Of a DNA stretch of 64,000 bases, positions 25,313-35,330 are shown in pieces. Within the stretch, counting starts at the first letter, position 1; every line of letters begins with the position of its first letter. The stretch is taken from NCBI GenBank assembly GCA_025351385.1, contig JANXWA010000002.1, positions 1 through 64,000 of the forward strand, read 5' to 3'. This stretch comes from Acidimicrobiales bacterium. GTDB lineage: Bacteria > Actinomycetota > Acidimicrobiia > Acidimicrobiales > RAAP-2. A model generated the notes under the pieces. The model ran no database searches, was not told the origin of the DNA, and worked only from the letters and a program-made list of their open reading frames with translations. A program made the translations under genes and the position numbers.

Positions 25313-26302
25313 CTAGATGAGGCCTAGCGTGCGCACGTCGTCGCGCTCGGCCATGAGTTCGTCGGTCGTTTCGCGGATGCGCTTCTTGGCGAAGGCGTCC
25401 AGGGTGATCCCCTCCTTGACCTTCCATTTCCCCTTCGCGTTCACGGTGATCGGGAACCCGAAGGTCAAACCCTCGGGGACGCCGTACTCGCCGCGGCTGG
25501 TCACGGCCACCGACGCGCAGTCACCGGCCGCGGTCGGCGTCGTCAGACTCACCACCGTGTCGATGGCGGCGTTGGCCGCCGAGGCGGCCGAACTGGCCCC
25601 GCGGGCGTTGATGATCGCGGAGCCGCGCTTCTGGACGGTCGTGATGAACTCGCCCCGCAGCCACTTGCGATCACCAATGACGTCGGGCACACGCTGCTTG
25701 GAAATGGTGGCATTGGCGAAGTCCGGGAACTGAGTCGACGAGTGATTGCCCCAGATCGCGAGGTTCTTCACCTTCTTCACCGGGACGCCGGCCCGCTTGG
25801 CGAGCTGGGTCTCGGCGCGGTTCTGGTCGAGGCGGGTCATCGCGAACCAACGATCGGCCGGCACCTCGGGGGCGTTCGACCGAGCGATGAGGCAGTTCGT
25901 GTTGCAGGGATTGCCAACCACGAGGACGCGGACGTCGCTCGCGGCGTGGGCGGCGATCGCCTGGCCCTGAGGCTTGAAGATGCCGCCGTTCACGTTGAGC
26001 AGGTCACTGCGCTCCATGTCGGCCTTACGAGGAATCGAGCCGACCAGCAGCGCCCAGCTGGTCCCCGAGAACGCGGTCGCCAGGTCGCTGGTCGCCTCGA
26101 TGCCCGCGAGCAGCGGGAAGGCGCAATCGTCGAGCTCCATCACGACCCCTTCGAGGGCCTTCATCGCCGGGTCGATCTCGAGCAGGCGCAGCACCACGGG
26201 GGTGTCGGATCCGAGCAACTGGCCTGAGGCGATGCGGAACAGCAGTTGGTAGCCGATCTGGCCGGCGGCGCCGGTGACGGTGACGTGGACGGGCTTGGTC
26301 AT
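25313..26302 (-). CDS. mdh: Malate dehydrogenase
   Basis: A 329-residue NAD-dependent enzyme of the cytosolic-type MDH group. The nucleotide site is [18 protein letters not shown], the substrate arginines lie in [16 protein letters not shown], and the catalytic His is in [12 protein letters not shown]. It interconverts malate and oxaloacetate in the TCA cycle. AAGGAGA lies before the ATG. Only 22 bases separate it from icd, so they are probably co-transcribed. Confidence 0.96.
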   Translation of the reverse strand: MTKPVHVTVTGAAGQIGYQLLFRIASGQLLGSDTPVVLRLLEIDPAMKALEGVVMELDDCAFPLLAGIEATSDLATAFSGTSWALLVGSIPRKADMERSDLLNVNGGIFKPQGQAIAAHAASDVRVLVVGNPCNTNCLIARSNAPEVPADRWFAMTRLDQNRAETQLAKRAGVPVKKVKNLAIWGNHSSTQFPDFANATISKQRVPDVIGDRKWLRGEFITTVQKRGSAIINARGASSAASAANAAIDTVVSLTTPTAAGDCASVAVTSRGEYGVPEGLTFGFPITVNAKGKWKVKEGITLDAFAKKRIRETTDELMAERDDVRTLGLI

Positions 26303-26324
26303 GACTCTCCTTGACTAGGGCTGA

Positions 26325-27521
<1,197 letters not shown>

Positions 27522-27528
27522 GGCCGCT

Positions 27529-27534
27529 ATCCTA
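27529..27534 (-). promoter_or_regulatory. Candidate leaderless -10 box (TAGGAT) of icd
   Basis: On the minus strand TAGGAT is followed by seven bases (AGCGGCC) and the icd ATG. No Shine-Dalgarno sequence is seen. Confidence 0.5.
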
Positions 27535-27585
27535 CGACGATTTCAGAGGCCGCTTTCAGGGCCGAAGTGCCCTAGGACGTTCCGG

Positions 27586-28437
27586 CTACGTGAACAGGGC
27601 GTCGTGGATCTCACGTGTCGCGGTCGAACGGTTGAGCGTGTAGAAGTGCAGCCCGGGGGCGTTCGCGTCGAGCAGTTCGGCGCACAACTCGGTGGCCGCA
27701 TTGATCCCCTCGGCGCGAACGGCCTTGGCGCCGCCTCGGGTGCTCGCCGCCTCGAGGCGGTCGACGAGGACCGCCGGGACGACTCCGCCCATCGTCGCCA
27801 TGCGCGCGATGCCGCCCAACGTGGTGACGGGCATGATCCCGGGCAGGACCGGCTTGGTCACTCCGCGGTTGGCCAGGTCCTCGACGAGGTGCGTCCACTC
27901 GTGGACCTGGAAGAAGAACTGGGTGACCGCGAAGTCGGCCAGCGCCAGCTTCCTCGCCAGGTGGTGACGGTCACTGGCGAGATCGGGGGAGCGAGGGTGC
28001 CCTTGGGGATGGGCCGCGACTCCGATCGAGAACTCCCCCACCTCACGGGACAGTTCCACGAGGTCGATCGCGTGGGCGAACTCCGAGGCGACGAGGTCGG
28101 GGTCATCGGGGATGTCGCCACCGAGCGCCATGACGTTCTGCACGCCGGCGTCCGAGTAGTTCTTCAAGATGTCGCGGACCTCGGAGCGGGCGTGGCCCAC
28201 GCAGATCAGATGGGCCATCGCGGTAAGGCGCCCGGCGCGCTCGATCCTCGTCACCAGATCGAAGGTCCGTTGGCGCGACTCGCGCCCGCCACGGTAGGTC
28301 ACCGAGACGAACGAGGGATCCAGCTGCTCGAGGTCGCGCAGCGTCGCCTCGAGCACCACGCTCTCTTCGTCGGACTTGGGAGGGAAGAACTCGAACGACC
28401 GGGTAGTGCCGGCCGCCAGCAGCTCGTCGATCCGCAC
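27586..28437 (-). CDS. metF: Methylenetetrahydrofolate reductase
   Basis: A 283-residue flavoenzyme that reduces 5,10-methylene-THF to 5-methyl-THF for methionine synthesis. The barrel starts with SFEFFPPKSDEES, and VSVTYRGG, HLICVGH, NVMALGGD and FFFQV follow in order, as in MetF. I chose GTG 28437, five bases after the cupin stop, because it gives the normal N-terminus; longer readings run antisense of nothing but lose family similarity. It follows folD and the cupin gene in one transcript. Confidence 0.94.
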   Translation of the reverse strand: MRIDELLAAGTTRSFEFFPPKSDEESVVLEATLRDLEQLDPSFVSVTYRGGRESRQRTFDLVTRIERAGRLTAMAHLICVGHARSEVRDILKNYSDAGVQNVMALGGDIPDDPDLVASEFAHAIDLVELSREVGEFSIGVAAHPQGHPRSPDLASDRHHLARKLALADFAVTQFFFQVHEWTHLVEDLANRGVTKPVLPGIMPVTTLGGIARMATMGGVVPAVLVDRLEAASTRGGAKAVRAEGINAATELCAELLDANAPGLHFYTLNRSTATREIHDALFT

Positions 28438-28441
28438 GAAG

Positions 28442-28813
28442 CTAGTTGGCCCGACCGAAGTCGTCCTCGAGGCGCACGATGTCGTCCTCGCCGAAGTACG
28501 TCCCGTGCTGGACCTCGATGAATACGACCTGGCCGTCACTGCGGTTCTCGCAGCGATGGGCCTGGCCAAGGCCGACGTCGATGTTGTCCCCCGGTCCGAG
28601 CTGGTGCTCCACTCCGTCGAGGATGACCGTCGGATGGCCGGTCACGATGAACCAGTGCTCGGCGCGCTTCGCGTGCCGCTGGTAGCTGAGCCGCGTGCCC
28701 GGGTTCACGACGATGCGCTTGACCTTGTGGTCGAACATCTCGTCGTCCAGCACCGTGAAACTGCCCCACGGCCGCTCGTCGTACTCACGACCCTTGTCAT
28801 CTGTAGTACTCAT
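28442..28813 (-). CDS. Cupin protein, type II mannose-6-phosphate isomerase-like
   Basis: A 123-residue single-cupin protein. RPWGSFTVLDD, RIVVNPGTRLSYQRHAKRAE and HWFIVTG correspond to the isomerase domain found at the C-terminus of ManC-type enzymes, with His and Glu metal ligands. LGPGDNIDVGLGQAHRCEN completes the second motif. A role in mannose metabolism is possible, but stand-alone members are poorly studied. ATG overlaps the folD stop (ATGA) and metF starts five bases after its stop, so it is embedded in the folate operon. Confidence 0.82.
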   Translation of the reverse strand: MSTTDDKGREYDERPWGSFTVLDDEMFDHKVKRIVVNPGTRLSYQRHAKRAEHWFIVTGHPTVILDGVEHQLGPGDNIDVGLGQAHRCENRSDGQVVFIEVQHGTYFGEDDIVRLEDDFGRAN

Positions 28814-29664
28814 CGCACCTTCTCCGCGGCCAGGACGGCGTTGCGTAACAGCATTGCACGTGTCATCGGTCCGACGCCACCGATACGCGGCGTGATCCAG
28901 CCCGCCACGTCGGCCACGTCGTCGGCCACGTCGCTCATCAGTCGTTTGCCCGACCAGCTCGTGCCGGCGCCGACCACGGCCGCACCTGGCTTCACCAAGT
29001 CGGCCGTCACGAGTCCCGCCACTCCGGCGGCGGCCACGATCACGTCGGCCTGACGGATGAGCGATGCCATGTCCTCGACCCCGGTGTGCACGACGGTGAC
29101 GGCGGCGTTGCAGCCGGGCCGGCGCATGGCCAGCAGTAGCGCGAGCGGTCGGCCAATGGTGAGACCACGACCGATGATCACCACGTGGCGACCCTCGACC
29201 GGCACGTGATACTCGCTGAGCAGTTCGACGATGCCGGCCGGCGTGCACGGCAGCGGACCAGGAGCGCCCATCACGAGACGTCCGAGGTTCGTGGGGTGCA
29301 GGCCGTCGACGTCCTTGGACGGATCGACGCGCAAGAGTATCTGCTCCTCATTGATTCCCGAGGGCAGCGGAAGCTGGACCAGGATCGAGTGAACGGACGG
29401 ATCGGCGTTGAAGCGGTCGATCACCGCCTCGACGTCGGCCTGGGTCGCGTTGGCCGCTAGGTGCTCGTCGAATGAGCGGACGCCGATCTCACGACACTCG
29501 GCCACCTTCATCGCGACGTACTTCGCGCTCGGACCGTCGTCGCCGACCAGCACCGTTCCGAGCCCGACCGGTCGGCCGGCGACCGCGAGGCGCGCGGCGC
29601 GGTCGGCGAGCTCCATCTTGATGCGTCCGGCCAGCCGTTCACCGTCGAGTAGTAGAGCAGTCAT
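28810..29664 (-). CDS. folD: Methylenetetrahydrofolate dehydrogenase/cyclohydrolase
   Basis: A 284-residue bifunctional enzyme. ATYADVEAV-like substrate region is represented by SAKYVAMKVAEC with the catalytic Lys of the family, then QLPLPSGINEE and the NADP site VVIIGRGLTIGRPLALLL. TADLVKPGAAVVGAGT follows. It interconverts methylene- and formyl-THF, supplying purH and purN next to it and metF downstream. AGGAGA lies upstream of the ATG. Confidence 0.95.
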   Translation of the reverse strand: MTALLLDGERLAGRIKMELADRAARLAVAGRPVGLGTVLVGDDGPSAKYVAMKVAECREIGVRSFDEHLAANATQADVEAVIDRFNADPSVHSILVQLPLPSGINEEQILLRVDPSKDVDGLHPTNLGRLVMGAPGPLPCTPAGIVELLSEYHVPVEGRHVVIIGRGLTIGRPLALLLAMRRPGCNAAVTVVHTGVEDMASLIRQADVIVAAAGVAGLVTADLVKPGAAVVGAGTSWSGKRLMSDVADDVADVAGWITPRIGGVGPMTRAMLLRNAVLAAEKVR

Positions 29665-29672
29665 GGGGTCTC

Positions 29673-31214
29673 CTAGTGGCGGAAGTGGCGTTCACCGGTC
29701 AGCATCATCACGATCTCGGCGTCGTTGGCGGCGTCGATCACTTCCTGGTCGCGCACGGAACCACCGGGCTGGACCACCGACGTCACCCCGCAGCTGGTGA
29801 GCGACTCGAGACCGTCGGCGAACGGGAAGAAGGCGTCCGACGCCGCGGCGGCGCCGCGGGCGAACTCGCCGGCCTTGGCGGTCGCGATCTCCGCGGCGAC
29901 GACCCGCGACTGCTGACCGGCGCCGACGCCGACGGCCACCCCGTCACGCGCGATCACGATGGCGTTGGAGGTCGTGCGCGCGCAGACCCGCCACGCCACC
30001 ATCAGATCCTGTAGCTGCTGAACCGACGGCTGAACTTTCGTCACGCACCGCCACTGCGCGACCGGTACCAGCAGCTCGTCGGCGTTCTGCACGAGCGCCG
30101 TGTCGCCGAACGTGCGCACCGAGAGGCCGAGTGGCTCGGGCGCGGGGGCGCTCAACAGACGCGTGGCCTTGCGTCGAGCGACGAGAGCGGCGATGGCCGC
30201 GGGCTGGAACGAGGAGGCGATGATGACGTCGGCTTGCGGACCGGCGGCGATCAGTGCCGCCAACTCCCCGTCGACGTCGCCCGCGATTGCCACGATGCCA
30301 CCGAAGGCGCTCTGGGGGTCGGCGGCGAGGGCCTTGGCGAAGGCGTCGGAGAGCGACGACCCGAGCGCCGCGCCCGAGGCGTTCGCGTGCTTGATGATGG
30401 CGACCGCGCAGTGGCCCGGTGCGTCGTCGCCGAGCTCGTGCACCAGACGCCACGCGGCGTCGGCGTCGAAGAGGTTCAGGTAGGAGAGAGCGGTGCCGGC
30501 GTGCTGGACGACCGCGTCCCACCACGGCGTCGAGCCGGCGTTGCGGTACCGTGCACCGACCTGGTGGGGGTTCTCGCCGTAGCGCACGACGTCGACCCGC
30601 TCGAGAGTGAGGTGCAGCGTCGGCGGGAGGACGGCGTCGGCCCCTGCGGGACGCTGGCCAATGGTCCCTCCATCGTCGAGCCACCGCACGATCTGCGCGT
30701 CGTAGGCCGCGGTGTGCGCGAAGGCGGCGCGGGCCAGCGTGTGTCGCGTGGCGTCACCGAGCGTGCCCGTCGTCGCAATCTCCTCGAGCGCCGCCGCGTA
30801 CTGGGCGGGGCTCGTCAGGACTCCGACGTGCTCGTGGTTCTTCGCGGCTGCGCGCACCATAGCCGGTCCGCCGATGTCGATCAGCTCGACAGACGGGTTC
30901 GAGGAGAAGGGGTAGAGGTTACAGACCACGAGGTCGATCGCCGTGATGTCGTGCGTGGCGAGGTCGTCGAGGTGATCGGACTTCGAGCGGTCGGCGAGGA
31001 TGCCCGCGTGGATCCGAGGGTGGAGGGTCTTGACGCGACCACCGAGCATCTCGGGAAAGCCCGTGACGTCGGCGACGTCGAGGTGCGCGACGCCCGCCTC
31101 GCGCAGCGCGCCGGCCGTGCCGCCCGATGCGATGAGCTCGATCCCCAGCGCACGCAGGCCCGCGGCCAGTTCCACCAGCCCCGTCTTGTCCCACACGCTG
31201 AGCAACGCCCTCAT
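29673..31214 (-). CDS. purH: Bifunctional AICAR transformylase/IMP cyclohydrolase
   Basis: A 513-residue enzyme for the last two steps of IMP synthesis. The N-terminal MGS-like cyclohydrolase domain includes LLSVWDKTGLVELA and VKTLHPRIHAGIL. The transformylase part has RYGENPHQVGARYR, IIKHANASGAALG and the C-terminal FFPFADGLESL. It uses 10-formyl-THF, which links it to folD eight bases downstream. The start ATG directly follows the purN stop. Confidence 0.96.
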   Translation of the reverse strand: MRALLSVWDKTGLVELAAGLRALGIELIASGGTAGALREAGVAHLDVADVTGFPEMLGGRVKTLHPRIHAGILADRSKSDHLDDLATHDITAIDLVVCNLYPFSSNPSVELIDIGGPAMVRAAAKNHEHVGVLTSPAQYAAALEEIATTGTLGDATRHTLARAAFAHTAAYDAQIVRWLDDGGTIGQRPAGADAVLPPTLHLTLERVDVVRYGENPHQVGARYRNAGSTPWWDAVVQHAGTALSYLNLFDADAAWRLVHELGDDAPGHCAVAIIKHANASGAALGSSLSDAFAKALAADPQSAFGGIVAIAGDVDGELAALIAAGPQADVIIASSFQPAAIAALVARRKATRLLSAPAPEPLGLSVRTFGDTALVQNADELLVPVAQWRCVTKVQPSVQQLQDLMVAWRVCARTTSNAIVIARDGVAVGVGAGQQSRVVAAEIATAKAGEFARGAAAASDAFFPFADGLESLTSCGVTSVVQPGGSVRDQEVIDAANDAEIVMMLTGERHFRH

Positions 31215-31835
31215 CTACTCCCCTTCTCGGGTCTCGGCCACCGACGCCGACTGCGCGCCGTTGGCGATTGCCGCCATCACCCTACCCACCACCAGCGGAT
31301 AGACCTCGCGCTCGACTGCCTTGATGCGTTCATGCAGCGTCGATTCGTCGTCACCGTCGAGGACCGGTACCCGGCGCTGGGCGAGTATCGGACCGTCGTC
31401 GAGCTCGAGCGTGGCGACGTGCACAGTGCAGCCCGACTCGGGGACTCCGGACTCGATCGCCTGAGCGACGGCGTGCCAGCCCTTGAAGTCGGGCAGCAGG
31501 CTCGGGTGGGTGTTGAGCACCCGGCCGGGGAACTCGGCGTGGAACCGCGCGTTGACGATGGTGCCGAAACCGGCCATCGCAATAAGTTCGGTGCGGTGCT
31601 GGCCAAGCACGCGCACCAGTTCATCGCAGTATCGGTCGCGGTCGAAGGCACCGGTGAAGCCGCCGAACGATGCCCGGTCAACCAGCACGGCCTCGACGCC
31701 CGCGTCGCGCGCCACCTCGAGGCCACGGCACGGCCGGTCCGCGGCCACGAGCGCGACCTCGAGGCCGCGGCTCAGCATCGCCTCGAGGATGGTGCCCGAG
31801 CCGGACACCAGGACGCAGAGACGGACCCCGGTCAA
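31215..31835 (-). CDS. purN: Phosphoribosylglycinamide formyltransferase
   Basis: A 206-residue GAR transformylase. VLVSGSGTILEAML is the nucleotide-phosphate loop, MAGFGTIVNARF the active-site Asn region, and NTHPSLLPDFKGWHA holds the catalytic His and folate contacts. It appears to start with TTG at 31835, four bases after the sucD stop; no ATG fits the family N-terminus. It forms a purN-purH-folD run with formyl-folate as shared cofactor. Confidence 0.93.
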   Translation of the reverse strand: MTGVRLCVLVSGSGTILEAMLSRGLEVALVAADRPCRGLEVARDAGVEAVLVDRASFGGFTGAFDRDRYCDELVRVLGQHRTELIAMAGFGTIVNARFHAEFPGRVLNTHPSLLPDFKGWHAVAQAIESGVPESGCTVHVATLELDDGPILAQRRVPVLDGDDESTLHERIKAVEREVYPLVVGRVMAAIANGAQSASVAETREGE

Positions 31836-31839
31836 GGCG

Positions 31840-32724
31840 TTACAGTGCCTTGACGATCTCGCCCATTTTCTGGCCGGCCTCGGTGGGGTTCAGACAGACG
31901 TGCACGCCCGCCGCCGCGAGGGCCTCCATCTTCGCCTGGGCCGTCCCCTTCGAGCCCGAGATGATCGCGCCGGCGTGGCCCATCTTGCGTCCCGGGGGCG
32001 CGGTGACCCCAGCGATGTAGGACACGACGGGCTTGGTCATGTGCAGCTTGATCCACTCCGCGGCGCGCTCCTCCTCGGAGCCCCCGATCTCGCCGATCAT
32101 CATGACCGCCTTGGTCTCGGGGTCGGCCTCGAAGGCGGCGAGGCAGTCGATGAAGTTCGTCCCGGGCACCGGGTCGCCTCCGATTCCGACGCACGTGGTC
32201 TGACCGATTCCCTGCTGGCTGAGCTCGTAGAGCGCCTGATACGTCAACGTGCCCGAGCGCGAGACGATGCCGACTGGTCCCCCGGCGAGGGCGATGTCGC
32301 CCGAGGTGATCCCGATGTTGCACTTGCCCGGGCTGATGATCCCGGGACAGTTGGGCCCGAGCAGGCGTACCCCGGGGAAGTCCTCGACCAGCCGGTTGTA
32401 GGTGATCGCCTCGTCCTGGGCCGGGATGCCCTCGGTGATGCAGACGATGAAGGTGATGCCACCCTCGGCCGCTTCGATGATCGCCGCGGCGGCGAACTTC
32501 GGCGGCACGCAGACGAACGAGGCCGTCGCGCCGGTCGCATCGACCGCCTCACGCACGCTGTTGAAGACGGGAATGCCGTCGACGTCTGTGCCGCCCTTGC
32601 CGGGGGTCACCCCGCCGACGACCTTCGTGCCGTAGTCGCGGTTGCGCAGCCCGTGAAAGCGGCCCTGGCCGCCAGTGAGTCCCTGCACGATGACCTTCGT
32701 GTTCTCGTCGACAAAAATGCTCAT
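31840..32724 (-). CDS. sucD: Succinyl-CoA synthetase subunit alpha
   Basis: A 294-residue subunit that binds CoA and carries the phospho-histidine. The CoA region is [34 protein letters not shown] follows, and the phosphorylated His lies in KMGHAGAI. With SucC it converts succinyl-CoA to succinate with formation of ATP or GTP. Nine bases separate it from sucC upstream, and purN follows almost directly. Confidence 0.96.
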   Translation of the reverse strand: MSIFVDENTKVIVQGLTGGQGRFHGLRNRDYGTKVVGGVTPGKGGTDVDGIPVFNSVREAVDATGATASFVCVPPKFAAAAIIEAAEGGITFIVCITEGIPAQDEAITYNRLVEDFPGVRLLGPNCPGIISPGKCNIGITSGDIALAGGPVGIVSRSGTLTYQALYELSQQGIGQTTCVGIGGDPVPGTNFIDCLAAFEADPETKAVMMIGEIGGSEEERAAEWIKLHMTKPVVSYIAGVTAPPGRKMGHAGAIISGSKGTAQAKMEALAAAGVHVCLNPTEAGQKMGEIVKAL

Positions 32725-32733
32725 GGCTCTTCC

Positions 32734-33876
32734 TTAGGCGTTCGCGAGGTCGACGGCCCGGCGGGCCGCGTCCAACATGGTCGGTTCGGTAATCAACTTC
32801 TCGTTCAGGTGGGGGGCGAGGATGGCACGGCCCTCGACGGCGTTGGTGCCGTCGAGGCGCAGCACGATCGGCGACGTGATCGACACCCGCGCCAACGCCT
32901 CGATGACCCCCTGGGCGACGAGGTCGACCCGGGTGATGCCCCCGAAGATGTTCACGAAGATCGCTTTCACCTTCGGGTCGGAGTTGATGACCTCCAAGGC
33001 CGACGCCATCACGTCGGCGTCGGCGCCCCCACCGATATCGAGGAAGTTCGCCGCCGCCCCACCGACCTGATTGACGACGTCGAGGGTCGACATCGCGAGG
33101 CCGGCCCCGTTCGCGATGATGCCGACCGTACCGTCAAGACCGATGTAGTTGAGGCCCTTCTCCTTGGCCATCTTCTCGCGGGGGTCCTCGAACTCGTCGG
33201 CCCGGAACTCCTCCCACTCGGGATGGCGGAACGCGGCGTTCTCGTCCAGGGTGACCTTGGCGTCGAGGGCGTGGACCCGGTTGTCGGGCGTCAGGATCAA
33301 GGGGTTGATCTCGGCGAGGTCGCAGTCACCCTTCGTGTAGCACTCGTAGAGGCGAACGAGCAGCTCCGCCGCCTGCTCGCGCGCCGGCTCGTCCAATTCG
33401 GCCTCGTTGACCCATCGACGGGAAGTCTCGAGGTCGAGTCCGCGCACCGGGTCGATCGAGAGGAACGCGATCGCGTCGGGGTTCTCCTCGGCGACGACCT
33501 CGATCTCGACCCCTCCCTGGGCGCTCAACATCCCCAGGTGGACCTTGTTCTGGCGGTCGAGCGTGAACGAGGCGTAGTACTCCTTAGCGATGTCGCTCGA
33601 CCGCTCGATCCACACCCGTCGGACCACGTGGCCCTTGATGTCGAGCCCGAGGATGTTGCCCGCGTGCATGCGCACCTCGTCGACGTTCTCGGCCAGCTTC
33701 ACGCCTCCGGCCTTGCCGCGTCCTCCGACCTTCACCTGCGCCTTCACGACGACCGGGTAGCCCACCCTCTCGGCCACGGCGGCGGCCTCGTCGACGGTGT
33801 CGGCGATGTCACCGGGCGAGACAGCGATGCCGTAGCGCGCGAAGTACTGCTTGCCCTGGTACTCAAAGAGATCCAT
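32734..33876 (-). CDS. sucC: Succinyl-CoA synthetase subunit beta
   Basis: A 380-residue subunit with an N-terminal ATP-grasp domain (MDLFEYQGKQYFARYGI, VVKAQVKVGGRGKAGG) and a C-terminal ligase domain with NIFGGITRVDLVAQG. ATG 33876 is taken as start, with AGAAGAAG upstream. It heads the run sucC-sucD-purN-purH-folD-cupin-metF, all on the minus strand with tiny gaps. Confidence 0.96.
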   Translation of the reverse strand: MDLFEYQGKQYFARYGIAVSPGDIADTVDEAAAVAERVGYPVVVKAQVKVGGRGKAGGVKLAENVDEVRMHAGNILGLDIKGHVVRRVWIERSSDIAKEYYASFTLDRQNKVHLGMLSAQGGVEIEVVAEENPDAIAFLSIDPVRGLDLETSRRWVNEAELDEPAREQAAELLVRLYECYTKGDCDLAEINPLILTPDNRVHALDAKVTLDENAAFRHPEWEEFRADEFEDPREKMAKEKGLNYIGLDGTVGIIANGAGLAMSTLDVVNQVGGAAANFLDIGGGADADVMASALEVINSDPKVKAIFVNIFGGITRVDLVAQGVIEALARVSITSPIVLRLDGTNAVEGRAILAPHLNEKLITEPTMLDAARRAVDLANA

Positions 33877-33924
33877 CAACTTCTTCTTTCATCTGGTCAA
33901 CCGTCGAAGGACGGTCGTGGCGAA

Positions 33925-34335
33925 CTAGTGACTGCGGGCGCGCGAGTCGAGAGCCGACTCGAGCCACGTGCCGATCTCGGCGAGCGACGCGCCGGGTGTG
34001 AAGACCCTCGCCACTCCCGCGGCCTCGAGCGGCGCGATGTCGTCGTCGGGGATGATCCCACCCACGACCAACAGGACGTCGTCGCGGCCCTGGGCCTTCA
34101 AGAGGTCGATCACGCGCGGCACCAGGACCAGGTGGGCGCCCGAGAGCAGTGAGAGTCCGAGGGCGTCAGCGTCCTCTTGGACGACGGCGTGAACGATCTG
34201 CTCGGGGGTCTGATGCAGGCCGGTGTAGACCACTTCGAAGCCGGCATCGCGAAGGGTGCGAGCGATCACCTTGGCTCCGCGATCGTGGCCGTCAAGGCCC
34301 GGCTTGGCGACTACGACTCGGTACGTGCGCTCCAT
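33925..34335 (-). CDS. Stand-alone cobalamin-binding subunit of acyl-CoA mutase type
   Basis: A 136-residue B12-binding domain. It begins [20 protein letters not shown], containing the DxHxxG motif whose His binds cobalt base-off, then LSLLSGAH and [11 protein letters not shown]. This is the small-subunit form of methylmalonyl-CoA mutase relatives such as isobutyryl- or ethylmalonyl-CoA mutases, in which the catalytic subunit is a separate gene. No catalytic subunit lies here. It sits just upstream of sucC, which fits a route feeding succinyl-CoA, but the link is inference. Confidence 0.85.
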   Translation of the reverse strand: MERTYRVVVAKPGLDGHDRGAKVIARTLRDAGFEVVYTGLHQTPEQIVHAVVQEDADALGLSLLSGAHLVLVPRVIDLLKAQGRDDVLLVVGGIIPDDDIAPLEAAGVARVFTPGASLAEIGTWLESALDSRARSH

Positions 34336-34412
34336 CAGAGGACCAGTCTATGGCCCATTCCACGGGGCACTTTGCGCGGAAATGCACTTCGAGGACCTTC
34401 GAGCGCCCCTAG

Positions 34413-34418
34413 TAGCGT
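34413..34418 (+). promoter_or_regulatory. Leaderless -10 box (TAGCGT) of the DPPR synthase operon
   Basis: TAGCGT is followed by six bases (GAAGTT) and the GTG start at 34425. No ribosome site is present. Confidence 0.6.
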
Positions 34419-34424
34419 GAAGTT

Positions 34425-35330
34425 GTGACGACGAACACCCTTCGCGCCCGAGGTCCTTTGCTGGCGCTGATCTCCGCGATGCGCCCGCGTCAGTGGGTGA
34501 AGAACGGGCTCATCGTCGTCGCACCGGCCGCGGCCGGGGTCCTCACCCACGCCGACATCATCCGACACACGTTGGCCGCGTTCCTCGCCTTCTGCGCCAT
34601 CTCGTCGGGTATGTACCTGATCAACGACCTGAAGGACATCGCGGCCGACCGCCTGCACCCGACCAAGCGATTCCGCGCGATCACCGCCGGCCAATTGAGC
34701 CCCCGGGTCGCAGTCGCGGCCGCCATCGTCTTGCTCGGCGTGGGCTTCGCCATTCCCTTCGCCCTATGGCATCCCGGCGGCCTCTTCCTCGTGCTGGGCC
34801 TGTACGTCGTGATCACGTTGGCCTACAACCTGTGGCTGAAGAGCGTCGCGGTGATCGAGCTTGGCGTCGTCGCCAGTGGCTTCTTTCTGCGCGCCTACGC
34901 CGGGGCGGCCGCCTCGCACATTTTCGTGTCGACGTGGTTCCTCGTGGTCATCTCCTTCGGGGCGCTCTTCCTCGTCACCGGCAAGCGCTCGAGCGAGCTC
35001 CTGCAGGTCGGCGCCGGGGCTACGCGCAAGGTGCTCGCGCAGTACACCGCCGAGTTCCTGCATTCGGCCCTGACGATGAGCGCGACCGTCGTCGTGACCG
35101 GCTACTGCCTCTGGGCCTTTGACACCTCCTCGACCGGCCTCTCGTTCCGCCACGACACGGTCGCAATTCGCCTCAGCGTGATCCCGGTCGTCTTCGCCGT
35201 GCTCTTCATCATGCGCTCGGCCAGCGCCGGCGACGGCGCGGCTCCCGAGGAACTGCTTCTGCACAATCGCACGGTGCAATGCCTCGTCGTCCTGTGGGCG
35301 ATCGCCGTGGCGCTCGGAGTCTACGGATGA
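34425..35330 (+). CDS. Decaprenyl-phosphate phosphoribosyltransferase (UbiA superfamily)
   Basis: A 301-residue integral membrane prenyltransferase-like protein with about eight or nine helices. MRPRQWVKNGLIVVAP is the typical N-terminus, and MYLINDLKDIAADRLHPTKR contains the metal/diphosphate motif of Rv3806c-type enzymes. It transfers 5-phosphoribose from PRPP to decaprenyl phosphate, the first step to decaprenyl-phosphoryl-arabinose. The downstream dprE1 start overlaps its stop (ATGA), which supports the assignment. The GTG seems leaderless. Confidence 0.9.
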   Translation: MTTNTLRARGPLLALISAMRPRQWVKNGLIVVAPAAAGVLTHADIIRHTLAAFLAFCAISSGMYLINDLKDIAADRLHPTKRFRAITAGQLSPRVAVAAAIVLLGVGFAIPFALWHPGGLFLVLGLYVVITLAYNLWLKSVAVIELGVVASGFFLRAYAGAAASHIFVSTWFLVVISFGALFLVTGKRSSELLQVGAGATRKVLAQYTAEFLHSALTMSATVVVTGYCLWAFDTSSTGLSFRHDTVAIRLSVIPVVFAVLFIMRSASAGDGAAPEELLLHNRTVQCLVVLWAIAVALGVYG

